Assembly: GCA_021414085.1 (NCBI GenBank)
Contig: JAIOPC010000009.1
Location: 179,584 to 243,583, forward strand
Direction of reading: 5' to 3'
Length of the DNA: 64,000 bases
From: Actinomycetes bacterium
GTDB lineage: Bacteria > Actinomycetota > Acidimicrobiia > Acidimicrobiales > Ilumatobacteraceae
The position numbers and the translations under genes are program-made. The stretch's first letter is position 1, and each line of letters starts with the position of its first letter. Of the stretch, positions 26,177 through 35,425 are shown in pieces. The notes under the pieces were generated by a model, which had not been told where the DNA came from, ran no database searches, and saw only the letters and a program-made list of their open reading frames with translations.

Positions 26177-28039
26177 TCAGACGGCGTTCGGTTGCTCGTC
26201 GTCGACAATCTCGGCGTCGACAATCTCGTCGTCGCCGCCAGTCGTGCCGCCAGCCGTACCAACACCGGAAGCCGCCGAGGTGCCGGCCGCGTTGTCGGCG
26301 GCCGCCTTCTCGTACAGCTTCTGGCTGAACGCCTGGCTGGCCGCCATCAAGGCCTCGTGCGCCTTGCGGATCGCATCGAAGTCGGTGCCGTTGAGCGCCG
26401 TCTTCAACTCGGCCAGCGGACCTTCGACAGTTGCCTTGTCGGCTTCGTCAGCCTTGTCGGCGTTCTCGCGCAGCACCTTTTCCATCTGGTACACCAGCGA
26501 GTCGGCGTTATTACGCACTTCTGCTTCTTCGCGACGCTGCTTGTCTTCCTCGGCGTGGGCCTCGGCGTCGCGCACCATTTGGTCGATGTCTTTCTTGTCG
26601 AGCGTGCTCTGACCGGTGATGGTCATGCTTTGCTCTTTGTTGGTGGCGCGGTCCTTAGCGCTGACGTGCACGATGCCGTTGGCGTCGATGTCGAACGTGA
26701 CCTCGATTTGCGGCACACCGCGCGGCGCCGGCGGCAGATCGACGAGTTGGAACTTGCCGAGCGTCTTGTTGTAGGCACCCATCTCGCGCTCGCCCTGCAG
26801 CACGTGGATCTCCACGCTGGGCTGCATGTCGTCGGCGGTGGTGAACACCTCGGTGCGCTTGGTGGGGATAGTGGTATTGCGCTCGATCAGCTTGGTCATC
26901 ACGCCACCCTTGGTTTCGATGCCAAGGCTGAGCGGTGTCACGTCGAGCAGCAAGATGTCTTTCACGTCGCCGCGCAACACGCCGGCCTGCACAGCCGCGC
27001 CGATGGCCACGACTTCGTCGGGGTTGACCGTCTTGTTCGGCTCCTTGCCGGTCATGGCTTGCACCAGGTCGGTGACGGCGGGCATGCGAGTGGAACCGCC
27101 CACGAGGATGACGTGGTGCAGTTCGCCCTTGCTGATGCCAGCGTCTTTCAACGCTTGCTCGAACGGGGTGCGACAACGCTCGATGAGGTCGGCAGTCATC
27201 TCCTGAAACTTGGCCCGTGTGAGCGACTCGTCGAGGTGCAACGGGCCATCGGCCGTGGCGGTGATGAACGGCAAGTTGATCTGCGTTTGCTGAACCTGGC
27301 TGAGTTCGATCTTGGCCTTCTCGGCTGATTCCTTCAGCCGCTGCGTGGCCATGCGATCGGCGCTGAGATCGACACCGTGAGCAGCCTTGAACTGACTGAC
27401 GAGCCAATCGATGATGCGCTGATCCCAGTCGTCGCCACCCAACTTGGTGTCGCCGTGCGTGCTCTTCACTTCAAACACGCCTTCGCCGATTTCGAGCACA
27501 CTGACGTCGAACGTGCCGCCGCCAAGGTCGAACACCAGCACCTTCTCGTCTTCGGAACCCTTGTCGAGGCCGTACGCGAGCGCGGCCGCCGTTGGTTCGT
27601 TGATGATGCGCAGCACTTCCAGGCCAGCGATCTGGCCAGCTTCCTTGGTGGCTGTGCGCTGAGCATCGTCGAAGTAGGCGGGCACCGTGATGACAGCTTG
27701 CGTGACCGTGTAGCCCAGGTAGGCCTCGGCATCGCGCTTCAGCTTCATCAGGATGCGGGCGCTGATTTCCTGCGCGGTGTAGCGCTTGCCGTCGATGTCG
27801 TCGCTCTTCCACGTCTCGCCCATATGGCGCTTGACGCTGCGGAAGGTGCGATCGGGGTTGGTGATGGCCTGGCGCTTGGCCACTTCGCCGACCAGCACTT
27901 CGCCGGCCTTGCTGAAAGCAACGACCGAGGGGGTGGTGCGCGCGCCTTCTGCGTTGGGGATAACCACCGTGTCGCCCGCCTCGTAAACGGCGACGACGGA
28001 GTTAGTGGTGCCTAGGTCGATTCCGACTGCCTTGGCCAT
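26177..28039 (-). CDS. dnaK: Chaperone DnaK (Hsp70)
   Basis: A 620-residue Hsp70. The ATPase domain opens with [15 protein letters not shown] and contains [12 protein letters not shown] and [12 protein letters not shown]; the linker [17 protein letters not shown] and the substrate-binding domain follow, with an acidic tail ([18 protein letters not shown]). GAGGAG precedes the ATG at 28039. It is the first gene of the operon and is controlled by the HAIR site about 90-110 bases upstream. Confidence 0.98.
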   Translation of the reverse strand: MAKAVGIDLGTTNSVVAVYEAGDTVVIPNAEGARTTPSVVAFSKAGEVLVGEVAKRQAITNPDRTFRSVKRHMGETWKSDDIDGKRYTAQEISARILMKLKRDAEAYLGYTVTQAVITVPAYFDDAQRTATKEAGQIAGLEVLRIINEPTAAALAYGLDKGSEDEKVLVFDLGGGTFDVSVLEIGEGVFEVKSTHGDTKLGGDDWDQRIIDWLVSQFKAAHGVDLSADRMATQRLKESAEKAKIELSQVQQTQINLPFITATADGPLHLDESLTRAKFQEMTADLIERCRTPFEQALKDAGISKGELHHVILVGGSTRMPAVTDLVQAMTGKEPNKTVNPDEVVAIGAAVQAGVLRGDVKDILLLDVTPLSLGIETKGGVMTKLIERNTTIPTKRTEVFTTADDMQPSVEIHVLQGEREMGAYNKTLGKFQLVDLPPAPRGVPQIEVTFDIDANGIVHVSAKDRATNKEQSMTITGQSTLDKKDIDQMVRDAEAHAEEDKQRREEAEVRNNADSLVYQMEKVLRENADKADEADKATVEGPLAELKTALNGTDFDAIRKAHEALMAASQAFSQKLYEKAAADNAAGTSAASGVGTAGGTTGGDDEIVDAEIVDDEQPNAV

Positions 28040-28125
28040 GATGTGTGCTCCTCTTCTAGATGTTGAGCGATGTACACGCAACTCTAGGGTGCCCAATCAC
28101 ATGCCACAACTAAACCAGTAGAAAA

Positions 28126-28146
28126 CTTGAGTCACAGTGACTCAAG
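28126..28146. promoter_or_regulatory. HAIR operator (HspR-associated inverted repeat)
   Basis: CTTGAGT-N7-ACTCAAG, a perfect match to the HAIR consensus bound by HspR in streptomycetes and mycobacteria. It lies 87-107 bases upstream of the dnaK start on the minus strand. A possible promoter, TTGAGT inside the left arm followed after 17 bases by TCTACT, would place the -35 inside the operator, so HspR binding would exclude polymerase. The promoter call is tentative; the operator call is strong. Confidence 0.93.
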
Positions 28147-28149
28147 CTC

Positions 28150-29172
28150 TCACCAGTCGAGGATGACCTTGCCGCATTCGCCGCGCTCGACGATGGCGAA
28201 AGCCTCCTCGAAGCTGTCGGCGGGGAAGCGATGGGTCACGATGCCGGCCACGTCGAGCCCGCTCTGCAGCATCGCGGCCATCTTGTACCAGGTCTCGAAG
28301 ATGCGCCGGCCATAGATGCCCTGGATTTCCAGGCCCTTGAAGATCACGTCGTTGACATCAAGCGTCATCGGTCCGGCGGGGATGCCCAGCACCGCGATGC
28401 GCCCGCCGTGGTTCATCGCGTCGAGCATCTGATTGAACGCGGCCTCGGCCCCCGACATCTCCAGCCCGACATCGAAGCCTTCGCTCATCCCCAACTCGGC
28501 CATCACCGGTGCCAACTGTTCGGTGCGCACGTCGACGACACGGCTGGCACCGTGCGTCGTCGCCATGCCCAGCCGATACGGGTTGATGTCGGTGACCACT
28601 ACATGGCGAGCACCAACATGGCGAACAATGGCCGCGGCCAGCACACCAATCGGCCCGGCCCCCGTGATGAGCACGTCTTCACCGACGACATCGAAGCGCA
28701 GCGCGGTGTGGGTCGCGTTGCCGAGCGGATCGAGCACCGCTGCGACATCGTCGCTGATGTGCGCCGGCACGACGAAGACGTTCTGCGCCGGGATGACGAC
28801 GTACTCCGCGAACGCGCCTGGCCGCGTGACGCCAACACCCGTGTGGTTGTGGCAGAACTCGCGGCGGCCGCCCTTGCAGTTGCGGCAGTGCCCGCAGGTG
28901 ACGTGCCCCTCGCCAGCAACGCGTTGGCCGACCTCCAGACCCTTCACCCCCGCACCGAGCGCGGCGATCTCGCCCATGAACTCGTGCCCGACGACCATCG
29001 GCGCGGGGATCGTGGCCTGCGCCCACGCATCCCAATGAAGAATGTGCAGATCGGTGCCGCAGATCGAGGTCTTGCGCACTCGGATGAGCACATCGCCTTC
29101 ACCGGGCTTGGGCTCGGGCACGTCTTGCATCCACAGGCCCGGCTCGCGACGAGCTTTCACCAGCGCCTTCAT
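28150..29172 (-). CDS. tdh: L-threonine 3-dehydrogenase
   Basis: A 340-residue medium-chain zinc dehydrogenase. The catalytic zinc site has CGTDLHI and GHEFMG; the structural zinc lobe is [15 protein letters not shown]; the Rossmann segment is [12 protein letters not shown]. The sequence pattern ([30 protein letters not shown]) is that of Tdh, which oxidises threonine to 2-amino-3-oxobutyrate with NAD+. Its ATG overlaps the upstream stop of the glycine C-acetyltransferase gene as ATGA, giving the complete threonine-to-glycine pathway in two coupled genes. Confidence 0.95.
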   Translation of the reverse strand: MKALVKARREPGLWMQDVPEPKPGEGDVLIRVRKTSICGTDLHILHWDAWAQATIPAPMVVGHEFMGEIAALGAGVKGLEVGQRVAGEGHVTCGHCRNCKGGRREFCHNHTGVGVTRPGAFAEYVVIPAQNVFVVPAHISDDVAAVLDPLGNATHTALRFDVVGEDVLITGAGPIGVLAAAIVRHVGARHVVVTDINPYRLGMATTHGASRVVDVRTEQLAPVMAELGMSEGFDVGLEMSGAEAAFNQMLDAMNHGGRIAVLGIPAGPMTLDVNDVIFKGLEIQGIYGRRIFETWYKMAAMLQSGLDVAGIVTHRFPADSFEEAFAIVERGECGKVILDW

Positions 29173-30356
29173 ACAACTCCCATCTCTTTGCCGACCTGCG
29201 TGAACGAAGCGACTGCGTCATCGATGTCGGCGTCTGAGTGTGCCGCCGACATCTGTGTACGGATGCGTGCCTTGCCTTGCGGGACGACTGGATAACTGAA
29301 CGCCGTGACATAGATGCCGACGGCCAACAAGCGCTGCGCCATCTCGCCAGCCACCTTGGCATCGCCGATCATTACCGGAATGATCGGATGCCCGGCGCCC
29401 GCGAGCGTGAAACCCGCCGCTGTCATACCTGCACGGAAACGCTCCGCATTGCGCTGCAACTGACGTCGCAAGCCATCGCTCTCCTGCAACAACTGCAAGA
29501 CGCGCACCGAAGTAGCGGTAATCGCTGGCGCTAACGAGTTGCTGAACAGGTACGGGCGCGAGCGTTGCCGCAACCAATCGATGATCTCCTTGCGACCGCT
29601 CGTGTAACCGCCGCTGGCACCACCGAGCGCCTTGCCCAGCGTGCCGGTGATGATGTCGACACGGTCCATGACGCCACAGTGTTCGTGCGTGCCGCGACCA
29701 CTGGCGCCAACGAAGCCGACAGCGTGAGAATCGTCGACCATCACCATCGCGTCGTACTGCTCGGCGAGATCACAGATCGCAGACAGGTTGGCGATCACGC
29801 CATCCATCGAGAACACACCGTCGGTGGCGATCAATCGGTAGCGCGCCGACGACGCATCGCGCAGGCACTGTTCGAGCTGCGCCATGTCGTTGTTGTCGTA
29901 GCGCATGCGCTGCGCCTTACACAGCCGAATGCCGTCGATGATCGACGCATGGTTCAGGCTGTCGGAGATAACGCAATCCTGTTCGTCGAGAATTGTCTCG
30001 AACAGCCCGCCGTTCGCGTCGAAGCACGACGAATAAAGAATTGTGTCCTCGGTCCCGAGAAAAGTGCTGAGCGCCGCTTCGAGTTCCTTGTGCACCGTCT
30101 GCGTGCCACAAATGAAGCGCACCGACGCCATGCCGTAGCCGTACTCATCCAGAGCTGCATGCGCCGCGTCGATCAGTGTTGGGTGGTTCGCAAGACCGAG
30201 ATAGTTGTTGGCGCACAGGTTGAGCACCTTGCTGCCATCGGCCAGCTCTATGTGCGCTGATTGCGACGACGCAATCACACGCTCGGCTTTGAACAGGCCG
30301 TCGTCTACAAGACCGGCTGTGCGGTACGCGAGATCAGCCAACAAGTCGGTACGCAT
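29169..30356 (-). CDS. kbl: Glycine C-acetyltransferase (2-amino-3-ketobutyrate CoA ligase)
   Basis: A 395-residue PLP enzyme of the alpha-oxoamine synthase family. [14 protein letters not shown] is the N-terminal signature, DDSHAVGF holds the cofactor Asp and His, and [15 protein letters not shown] carries the Schiff-base Lys. With CoA it splits 2-amino-3-oxobutyrate, the product of the adjacent Tdh, into glycine and acetyl-CoA. The start is set at ATG 30356 ([15 protein letters not shown]); the frame open to 30593 crosses the divergent vapB gene. Confidence 0.95.
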   Translation of the reverse strand: MRTDLLADLAYRTAGLVDDGLFKAERVIASSQSAHIELADGSKVLNLCANNYLGLANHPTLIDAAHAALDEYGYGMASVRFICGTQTVHKELEAALSTFLGTEDTILYSSCFDANGGLFETILDEQDCVISDSLNHASIIDGIRLCKAQRMRYDNNDMAQLEQCLRDASSARYRLIATDGVFSMDGVIANLSAICDLAEQYDAMVMVDDSHAVGFVGASGRGTHEHCGVMDRVDIITGTLGKALGGASGGYTSGRKEIIDWLRQRSRPYLFSNSLAPAITATSVRVLQLLQESDGLRRQLQRNAERFRAGMTAAGFTLAGAGHPIIPVMIGDAKVAGEMAQRLLAVGIYVTAFSYPVVPQGKARIRTQMSAAHSDADIDDAVASFTQVGKEMGVV

Positions 30357-30375
30357 CGGCCCGACAATACGCAGT

Positions 30376-30409
30376 TTGCGGCACCCCTCACTGGTGTACA
30401 ATTGGTGTA
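30376..30409 (+). promoter_or_regulatory. Putative leaderless promoter and direct repeat of vapB
   Basis: TACAAT (30397-30402) is a good -10 box ending 6 bases before the vapB ATG, so the transcript would start at or next to the A of the ATG and be leaderless; TTGCGG at 30376-30381 is a weak -35 at 15-base spacing. GGTGTA is repeated at 30393-30398 and 30404-30409 (11-base period) around the -10, a plausible VapB operator. Confidence 0.5.
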
Positions 30410-30636
30410 TGTCACGCACCAACGTCGATATCGATGACGAAGCTTGCGAGCGAGTCATGCGCATGTACCAACTCGAGACCAAGCGCGACGCAATCAACCT
30501 CGCCCTACGCAAGCTGGCCGTCGTTCCGATGACCAAGGAAGAGATGTTGGCGATGCAGGGGATCTGGGCCGATCGCCCAGATGAGGACTTCAATCACCCC
30601 GACGGCATGATTCGCGACACCCGTGCTGGTCGCTGA
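30409..30636 (+). CDS. vapB: VapB-type antitoxin
   Basis: A 75-residue antitoxin of the VapB/Arc-like ribbon-helix-helix type: [20 protein letters not shown] begins with the beta strand and helix that bind DNA, and [14 protein letters not shown] is the typical second helix of VapB family 2 antitoxins. The acidic and flexible C-terminus binds the toxin. No Shine-Dalgarno is present, in line with a leaderless transcript. It overlaps vapC by 14 bases and likely represses its own operon. Confidence 0.9.
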   Translation: MSRTNVDIDDEACERVMRMYQLETKRDAINLALRKLAVVPMTKEEMLAMQGIWADRPDEDFNHPDGMIRDTRAGR

Positions 30637-31015
30637 CACCTCAGCCTGGATCGAATATCTCCGCGGCACAGGTTCGCCCACGCACCTTGCGCTGCGCGAC
30701 GCGGTCAATTCGGAAACAGTGACATTGCTCGAACCGGTCAAGGCGGAGTTGCTGGTCGGCGCCCGCTCGAATGTCGAACTCGCAGAGTTGCGGCGGTTGC
30801 TCGATGGTCTCGACATTGCCTTGATCCACCCCCGCGACGACTTCGACGCGGCCGTCGACATCCACCTGCGTTGCGGCGCGGTCGGCGTCACGCCGCGAGG
30901 GCTGATCGACTGCCTGATCGCTGCCGTCACCCAGCGTTGTGGCTTACCGTTACTCCACGCCGACAGCGACCTCGCGGCGATTGCTGCTGTCGTGGGCATC
31001 GAGGAGGTCTTATGA
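30623..31015 (+). CDS. vapC: VapC-type PIN-domain ribonuclease toxin
   Basis: A 130-residue PIN-domain protein starting at GTG. Acidic active-site residues are in place: Asp5 in [11 protein letters not shown], Glu42 in VKAELLVGA, Asp96 in PRGLIDCLIA and Asp114/116 in LLHADSDLAAI. VapC toxins cleave tRNA or rRNA and are neutralised by VapB. The stop overlaps the following serine-hydrolase start as ATGA, so the toxin operon runs into that gene; this is more likely a joint made by insertion than a functional link. Confidence 0.92.
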   Translation: MLVADTSAWIEYLRGTGSPTHLALRDAVNSETVTLLEPVKAELLVGARSNVELAELRRLLDGLDIALIHPRDDFDAAVDIHLRCGAVGVTPRGLIDCLIAAVTQRCGLPLLHADSDLAAIAAVVGIEEVL

Positions 31016-32247
31016 CGCACCTACAAGTTGAAGCGGCACCGGAATCAGTTGGCATGTCGGGCGAGCGCTTGGCTCGCGTTGGCAGTCACTTCCAGAAGTA
31101 CATCGATGACGGTCGGCTCACCGGCTGGCAGATCTCCATCGCTCGCCACGGCAAGGTCGTGTATCACGCACTCGCGGGTCATCGCGATGTTGCGGCTGGC
31201 ACGCCGGTGGAGGCCGACACGATCTGGCGCATCTACTCGATGACGAAACCGATCGTGGCGGTGCTCGCGTTGCAACTCTGGGAAGAGGGGGCGTTCGAAC
31301 TCACGACTCCGTTGCACCGCTTCATCCCGGCATTTCGCAACACGAAGGTGTGGCGCAGCGGCACGGTCGAGTCGCCGGAAGTGGAACCGCTCGCGGGGCC
31401 GATCCGGATGTGGCATCTGCTGACCCACACCAGCGGCCTCACCAACGGCTTCATGCGCGCCCATCCCGTCGACGCGTTGTATCGCGATGCCGGATTCGAC
31501 TTGGGCGTTCGGTCCGGCGTCGACCTGGAGTCGATGTGCGACACACTCGCGACACTGCCCTTGGTGTTCCAGCCGGGTGCCGAGTGGAACTACTCGATGG
31601 GCTTCGACGTGCTCGGCCGCGTGCTGGAGGTTGTTTCGGGAATGCCGCTCGACGAACTGATGCGCACGCGATTGCTGGAACCGCTCGGAATGCACGAAAC
31701 AACGTGGCACGTTCCGGAAGCCAACCGCGCCCGAGTAGCAAAGCTGTATGGCGCACAACCTGGAACCAAACTGGCAGTGCTGCTCGACAAGGCTGGCGAG
31801 GCAGCGTTTCGGCCACCTCCGGTGTTCAGCGGTGGGAGTGGGCTGCAAAGCACGGCGTACGACTTCCACCGGTTCGCACAGATGTTGGCCAACGAAGGCG
31901 AACTCGACGGTGTTCGATTTCTGTCGCCGCGCACGGTGCGCTACATGGCCAGCAATCACTTACCGGGCAAGGTCGATCTGTCGGCGTTCGGCCGACCGTT
32001 GCACTCCGAAACCACCTACGACGGCGTCGGATTCGGCCTCGGAGTCAGCGTGACGATCGACCCGGTGAAAGCCCGCGTGCCCGGCAACGTTGGCGACTTC
32101 GGATGGGGTGGCGCGGCCAGCACGACGTTCTGGGTCGATCCGGTCGAACACATGGCGGTGCAGTTCTTCACGCAATTGCTACCAAGCGGCACCCACCCGC
32201 TGCGAAGCCAACTGAAGCAATTGGTCTCTCAGGCGTTAGTCGACTGA
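31012..32247 (+). CDS. Beta-lactamase-fold serine hydrolase (class C / esterase type)
   Basis: A 411-residue penicillin-binding-protein-like hydrolase. The S-x-x-K motif is RIYSMTKPI (Ser76, Lys79), the Y-x-x segment is EWNYSMGFDVLG, and GGSGL and FGWGGAASTTF match the third-motif region of EstB-like esterases and AmpC relatives. There is no signal peptide, so it is probably a cytoplasmic esterase or transesterase rather than a drug-resistance enzyme. ATG 31012 overlaps the vapC stop. It converges on the next gene with a 12-base overlap. Confidence 0.88.
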   Translation: MTHLQVEAAPESVGMSGERLARVGSHFQKYIDDGRLTGWQISIARHGKVVYHALAGHRDVAAGTPVEADTIWRIYSMTKPIVAVLALQLWEEGAFELTTPLHRFIPAFRNTKVWRSGTVESPEVEPLAGPIRMWHLLTHTSGLTNGFMRAHPVDALYRDAGFDLGVRSGVDLESMCDTLATLPLVFQPGAEWNYSMGFDVLGRVLEVVSGMPLDELMRTRLLEPLGMHETTWHVPEANRARVAKLYGAQPGTKLAVLLDKAGEAAFRPPPVFSGGSGLQSTAYDFHRFAQMLANEGELDGVRFLSPRTVRYMASNHLPGKVDLSAFGRPLHSETTYDGVGFGLGVSVTIDPVKARVPGNVGDFGWGGAASTTFWVDPVEHMAVQFFTQLLPSGTHPLRSQLKQLVSQALVD

Positions 32248-32799
32248 GGTGCGACGAGCAGCGACCTGAGCGCGGGTGGTACCGATCACGATCCGAATGA
32301 TTGCAGCCGTGACCGCGGCGATGGTGAGCAGCAGTGCGACTGCCTGGTACAGACGATTGGACACATCGGTGCCCGCCAATGCGGCGTGCACGATGCTGAG
32401 CCACACCGCGATGTAGCTGAAGTAGTGAACGAACTTCCAGAACCGACGCGGCAATGACTTCATGATCAGCGACGTGCCCTGAACGAGAATCAGCAGGTAC
32501 ATCGCGATCACTCCCAGCGTCACCGGGGTGCGTTTCCAACCGGAAGCCTGTGGCAGGAAGATCTCGCGCCAACCGAAGTACACGTAGTTGTCGGCCACCA
32601 GCCCCAAGATGTGCACAGCCACACCTATGCACGCAAGCGTGCTGAGCCAACGGTGTAGCGCCAATAGCCACGCTGGTCGATCAACCGGCTTGAGCGCTCG
32701 GGTGGTTAACAACACACCCCAAACGAGGCTGGCAACCAACAGGATGCCTGCGACCATGCCGGCTGCCCTTGAGATCCACCACATCAGTTGCGGATGCAT
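32236..32799 (-). CDS. Ferric-reductase-like (YedZ/cytochrome b type) transmembrane protein
   Basis: A 187-residue integral membrane protein with about five hydrophobic helices. Histidines in LHRWLS, VHILGLV, FVHYFSY and IVHAALA are spaced in pairs on successive helices, as in haem-b-binding ferric reductase-like domains of the YedZ/MsrQ family. Such proteins pass electrons across the membrane to a periplasmic partner. Its start overlaps the end of apbE by 16 bases, which suggests that its redox chain uses a covalently bound FMN. The partner may be among the envelope proteins upstream. Confidence 0.8.
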   Translation of the reverse strand: MHPQLMWWISRAAGMVAGILLVASLVWGVLLTTRALKPVDRPAWLLALHRWLSTLACIGVAVHILGLVADNYVYFGWREIFLPQASGWKRTPVTLGVIAMYLLILVQGTSLIMKSLPRRFWKFVHYFSYIAVWLSIVHAALAGTDVSNRLYQAVALLLTIAAVTAAIIRIVIGTTRAQVAARRTSVD

Positions 32800-33734
32800 G
32801 GTTTGTCACTCTCCAACTTCTGCCAAACATCATTACCCCGCACGGTCCCATCTCCAAACACAACGCGAGCCCCGAGCCCGGCATCGTCGAGTGACTTGAG
32901 CGCAGCGGCGCCACGAACCATCAACACTTTGGTGTACACCTCAGCCCAGGCGGCGGTGCCGGCAACAACGGTCGCCTGCACCACTTCGTGTTCGGTCGGG
33001 CGTCCGGTGGCCGGGTCGAGTAGATGATGGACCTCGTTGTCGTTGCCATCGCGCCAAGCCCGGCGACGCGTTCCCGACGTTGCCACGCCCGCGTCGGCGA
33101 TCGCCAAGTACGCAACTTCGGTCGTGTGGTCCGAGGCATCGGCAACACCGATGAGCCAGGCCCCAGAATTCGGGCCGGTGCCAGCGACCCGCAGATCGCC
33201 GCCGATCGACACCATCGCGCCGCCAACTCCGGCAGCAAGGAGTTCCGCAACGACCCGGTCGGCGGCCAGTCCCTTACCGATGCCACCGGCATCGAGCACC
33301 GTCCCCGACGGCAACTGTGCGACCAACGCGTCGCGATCGACTGCCACGCCGCGTATGTCGCCGCGCCACGAACTACCAGCGGGCACCGAGGTGCGCATTC
33401 CTGAATCCGACCAGCTGGCGTCGTAGCCAAGTGCCACCAGTGGTGCCAACAACGTCGGGTCGAAGCACCCGTCAGTGGCAGCAAAACCATCGACCATGGC
33501 CTGCAGCAGATCGATCGTCGCGGGCTGCACCGAAACCATTGCGCCCTGCGCGGCATTCAATCTGCTGATGTCGCTGTCCGGCAGAAACCTGCTCCACCAA
33601 CGCTCCAGCTCGGCAATTGATCGGCGAGCGATGGCTAGGCCGGTGACGAGGAGGGCATCCTCGTCACCGACCAGTTCCACCTCGACAGAGCAACCCATTG
33701 CCCTGAACTCGTCGCGTCGGACTGAAGCGGCCAT
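32784..33734 (-). CDS. apbE: FAD:protein FMN transferase (ApbE family)
   Basis: A 316-residue ApbE. MGCSVEVEL, ERWWSRFLPDSDISRLN, DAGGIGKGLAADRV and MVSIGGDLRVAG are family signatures, and VATSGTRRRAW and HHLLDPATGRPT mark the flavin- and Mg-binding region. ApbE attaches FMN through a phosphoester to Thr or Ser of periplasmic electron-transfer proteins. No signal peptide is evident, so it may be cytoplasmic or non-classically anchored. It lies between the cytochrome-like gene and the duplicated envelope module, which could include its target. Confidence 0.92.
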   Translation of the reverse strand: MAASVRRDEFRAMGCSVEVELVGDEDALLVTGLAIARRSIAELERWWSRFLPDSDISRLNAAQGAMVSVQPATIDLLQAMVDGFAATDGCFDPTLLAPLVALGYDASWSDSGMRTSVPAGSSWRGDIRGVAVDRDALVAQLPSGTVLDAGGIGKGLAADRVVAELLAAGVGGAMVSIGGDLRVAGTGPNSGAWLIGVADASDHTTEVAYLAIADAGVATSGTRRRAWRDGNDNEVHHLLDPATGRPTEHEVVQATVVAGTAAWAEVYTKVLMVRGAAALKSLDDAGLGARVVFGDGTVRGNDVWQKLESDKPCIRN

Positions 33735-33741
33735 CGGATTC

Positions 33742-34200
33742 TCAGCCAGAGGCCTTGGTCGTGCCCGATGTGGTTGGTGCCGGTGCGGGTGCAGGTGCGG
33801 GCGCAGGGATCGGTGCCGCTTGCGGAGTTGCTGCGACCGGCGGTGGGGCCCCTGGAACGTTGACGGTGATCACCTGCGGAGTCGCAGTCACCGCAGGGAT
33901 CACCGTCGGGGCTTGTACCGCCGGTACCACGGCTTGATGTGCCTGTGCCTGTGCTGCGTTGCCGAAGTAGGACACCATGCCCAACACCAGCGAAGTGCTC
34001 AGGCCAGCAGTGATGATCTTGCTGGCGTGGCCGGGACCCCGGGTCGAGCCTTGCGCCGCACGGGTTGGGAGAGTCCGGGCGGTGGGGTTGGGCCGCTGGC
34101 GAGGCGCTGCTGCCAGCGTCGGAGCGGGTGCCGGCGATGCCGGCGTGTTGGGCGGCGCCCAGGGTGCTGGGCGTTGTGTATTTCGGGGTGATTCAGTCAT
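33742..34200 (-). CDS. Small Pro/Ala-rich anchored protein, module copy A gene 2
   Basis: A 152-residue protein: a Pro/Ala/Arg-rich N-terminal segment (about 50 residues, probably cytoplasmic), a membrane segment with KIITAGLSTSLVLGMVSYFG, then a long Pro/Ala/Val extension ending TSGTTKASG. It matches the protein at 34877 in layout, in the TAGLSTSLVLG helix and in the tail. The ATG at 34200 overlaps the previous stop by 8 bases, as in copy B. The Ser-Gly-Thr-Thr tail loosely recalls flavinylation sites, but lacks the usual Ser-Gly-Ala-Thr core, so I do not call it a target. Function unknown. Confidence 0.7.
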   Translation of the reverse strand: MTESPRNTQRPAPWAPPNTPASPAPAPTLAAAPRQRPNPTARTLPTRAAQGSTRGPGHASKIITAGLSTSLVLGMVSYFGNAAQAQAHQAVVPAVQAPTVIPAVTATPQVITVNVPGAPPPVAATPQAAPIPAPAPAPAPAPTTSGTTKASG

Positions 34201-34714
34201 CTTGTCCACCTTCTTCGTCGTCGTTGTAGCTAGGGCTTGTTGCCGGGGGGATAACAGCGGGCGGCTGCGTGGCCACAGTCGGCTGCGTGGCCACGGTCGG
34301 CTGAGCGCCGGGGGCCGTGCTGAGATTCTTGGATTCGACCGCGGTGGTGACCACGCCCTGCGTCAGATTGGCCTTGAACTCGACCAGGCTGTTGCCGGAT
34401 TGCAGTTGCACCGAGATGTCGCTGGCGGTGAGGTTCTCCGCTTTCACGAATGTCCAGCCGGAGCTCGGCGTGACCGAGACGACTGTGAGGGCGCCGCCGG
34501 TGGTGTCGAGCGTGACGAGACCGGAGTTGCCCACCTGATACATCGCCTGTGTCGCGGCGTTCACCGGGGCGGGGGCGGTCGAGCTGGCGACGGATACATC
34601 GCCGCCGGCAGCCGCAGCGTTGCTCTGCAGTACCTGGGTGTTCACGAGCGCAGCGGCGGAGCCGGCGACGAGCACCCCGGTGAGGGAGAGCAGGGTGGTT
34701 ACTTGACCCTTCAT
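34193..34714 (-). CDS. Secreted/anchored protein of a duplicated module, copy A gene 1
   Basis: A 173-residue protein with an N-terminal signal/anchor (TTLLSLTGVLVAGSAAALVN), a compact beta domain (MYQVGNSGLVTLDTTGG, VSVTPSSGWTFVKAE, VEFKANLTQGVVTTAVESK) and an acidic Gly/Asp tail. It is clearly homologous to the gene at 35418. GGAAGG precedes the ATG. No catalytic residues are conserved, so a binding or structural role at the envelope is inferred. Its 57-base upstream block is shared with copy B. Confidence 0.75.
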   Translation of the reverse strand: MKGQVTTLLSLTGVLVAGSAAALVNTQVLQSNAAAAGGDVSVASSTAPAPVNAATQAMYQVGNSGLVTLDTTGGALTVVSVTPSSGWTFVKAENLTASDISVQLQSGNSLVEFKANLTQGVVTTAVESKNLSTAPGAQPTVATQPTVATQPPAVIPPATSPSYNDDEEGGQDD

Positions 34715-34770
34715 GATGGTTCCTTCCGTTCGGGCGGCTATCGGGGGGCGAGAGCCGCTGCTGATAGGTG

Positions 34771-34827
34771 ACACCGTACGAAGTGGTCGTCCAAGGCAGA
34801 GCCTGCCAACGGCCAAGATTCATCCAA
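34771..34827 (-). promoter_or_regulatory. Conserved 57-bp regulatory block upstream of module copy A
   Basis: On the minus strand TTGGA-type half-sites begin at offsets 1, 12 and 34 (11-base phasing), then CTTCGTACGGTGT, which holds a possible -10 (TACGGT). It matches the block at 36135-36191 at 45 of 57 positions with no gaps, and lies 57 bases before the gene start. Eleven-base direct repeats are typical of OmpR/PhoB-type response regulators, and such a regulator is encoded next door at 36251. Confidence 0.75.
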
Positions 34828-34876
34828 CTCGCGGCCGGCGAAACATGCCGCGGGAATGAAGAGGAGTCGCGCTGAG

Positions 34877-35425
34877 TCAGCCCGAGGCCGACGTCGTACC
34901 AGAGGTGACCACCGGCGGAGCCGGTTGTGGCGCGGCAACCGGCGGAGGTGCCGGCACGGGTACAGGTACCGGTACAGGTACGGCAACGGGAACGACTTGT
35001 GTGTCTGTCGGCGCCGCAGACGGAACGGCAGGAACCGCGGCAGCAGGAACGACAGCGGCTGGAACGACAGCGGCAGGAACTGGTGCGGCGGGAACGACCG
35101 CAGCGGGAACTGTTGCCGGGGCACCGATCAGCGCTCGCGTATACGGCGTGGTCGCTGCGGTTGGAACGGCAGTGGTCGATGTCGCGGGAACTCCGGTGGG
35201 AGCAAGCGTAGGAATTGTTGGAACTGTCGGAACCGTCGTAGGGGTGTTAGCCGCCTGCGCGGCTGAGTTACCGAGATAGCCGACGATGCCCAAGACCAGC
35301 GAAGTGCTGAGACCGGCCGTCACGACTTTGGCGCTCTGCGCCGGACGTCGGGCGGCACGCACGGGCAACGCCCGAGCGGCCTGCGGCCGCTCGGTGCGCT
35401 GGGCCGCGATCAGCGGGTCAATCAT
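34877..35425 (-). CDS. Small Pro/Ala-rich anchored protein, module copy B gene 2
   Basis: A 182-residue protein: basic N-terminal segment (RALPVRAARRPAQSAK), membrane helix VVTAGLSTSLVLGIVGYLG, then a Val/Pro/Ala repeat-rich tail (including five V-P units in a row) ending TSGTTSASG. Paralogue of the protein at 33742. The ATG at 35425 overlaps the previous stop by 8 bases; the frame open to 35611 runs antisense-free but crosses that gene and is rejected. Low-complexity Pro-Val repeats suggest an extended wall-spanning stalk. Function unknown. Confidence 0.7.
   Translation of the reverse strand: MIDPLIAAQRTERPQAARALPVRAARRPAQSAKVVTAGLSTSLVLGIVGYLGNSAAQAANTPTTVPTVPTIPTLAPTGVPATSTTAVPTAATTPYTRALIGAPATVPAAVVPAAPVPAAVVPAAVVPAAAVPAVPSAAPTDTQVVPVAVPVPVPVPVPAPPPVAAPQPAPPVVTSGTTSASG

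Noticed and set aside
26021..27328. 435-codon frame on the plus strand opposite dnaK
   Set aside because: Mirror of a highly biased coding gene; the product is His/Val-rich without domain, and the opposite strand encodes a textbook DnaK.
31012..32247. Serine hydrolase as an antibiotic-resistance beta-lactamase
   Set aside because: No signal peptide, and the pattern is closer to EstB-type esterases; resistance cannot be inferred.
33742..34209. C-terminal TSGTTKASG as an ApbE flavinylation site
   Set aside because: It lacks the Ser-Gly-Ala-Thr core and the preceding Asp of known sites; kept only as a remark.
34940..35110. Pro/Val repeat DNA as a CRISPR-like array
   Set aside because: Short degenerate units that encode Val-Pro/Ala-Pro in frame; no spacers.
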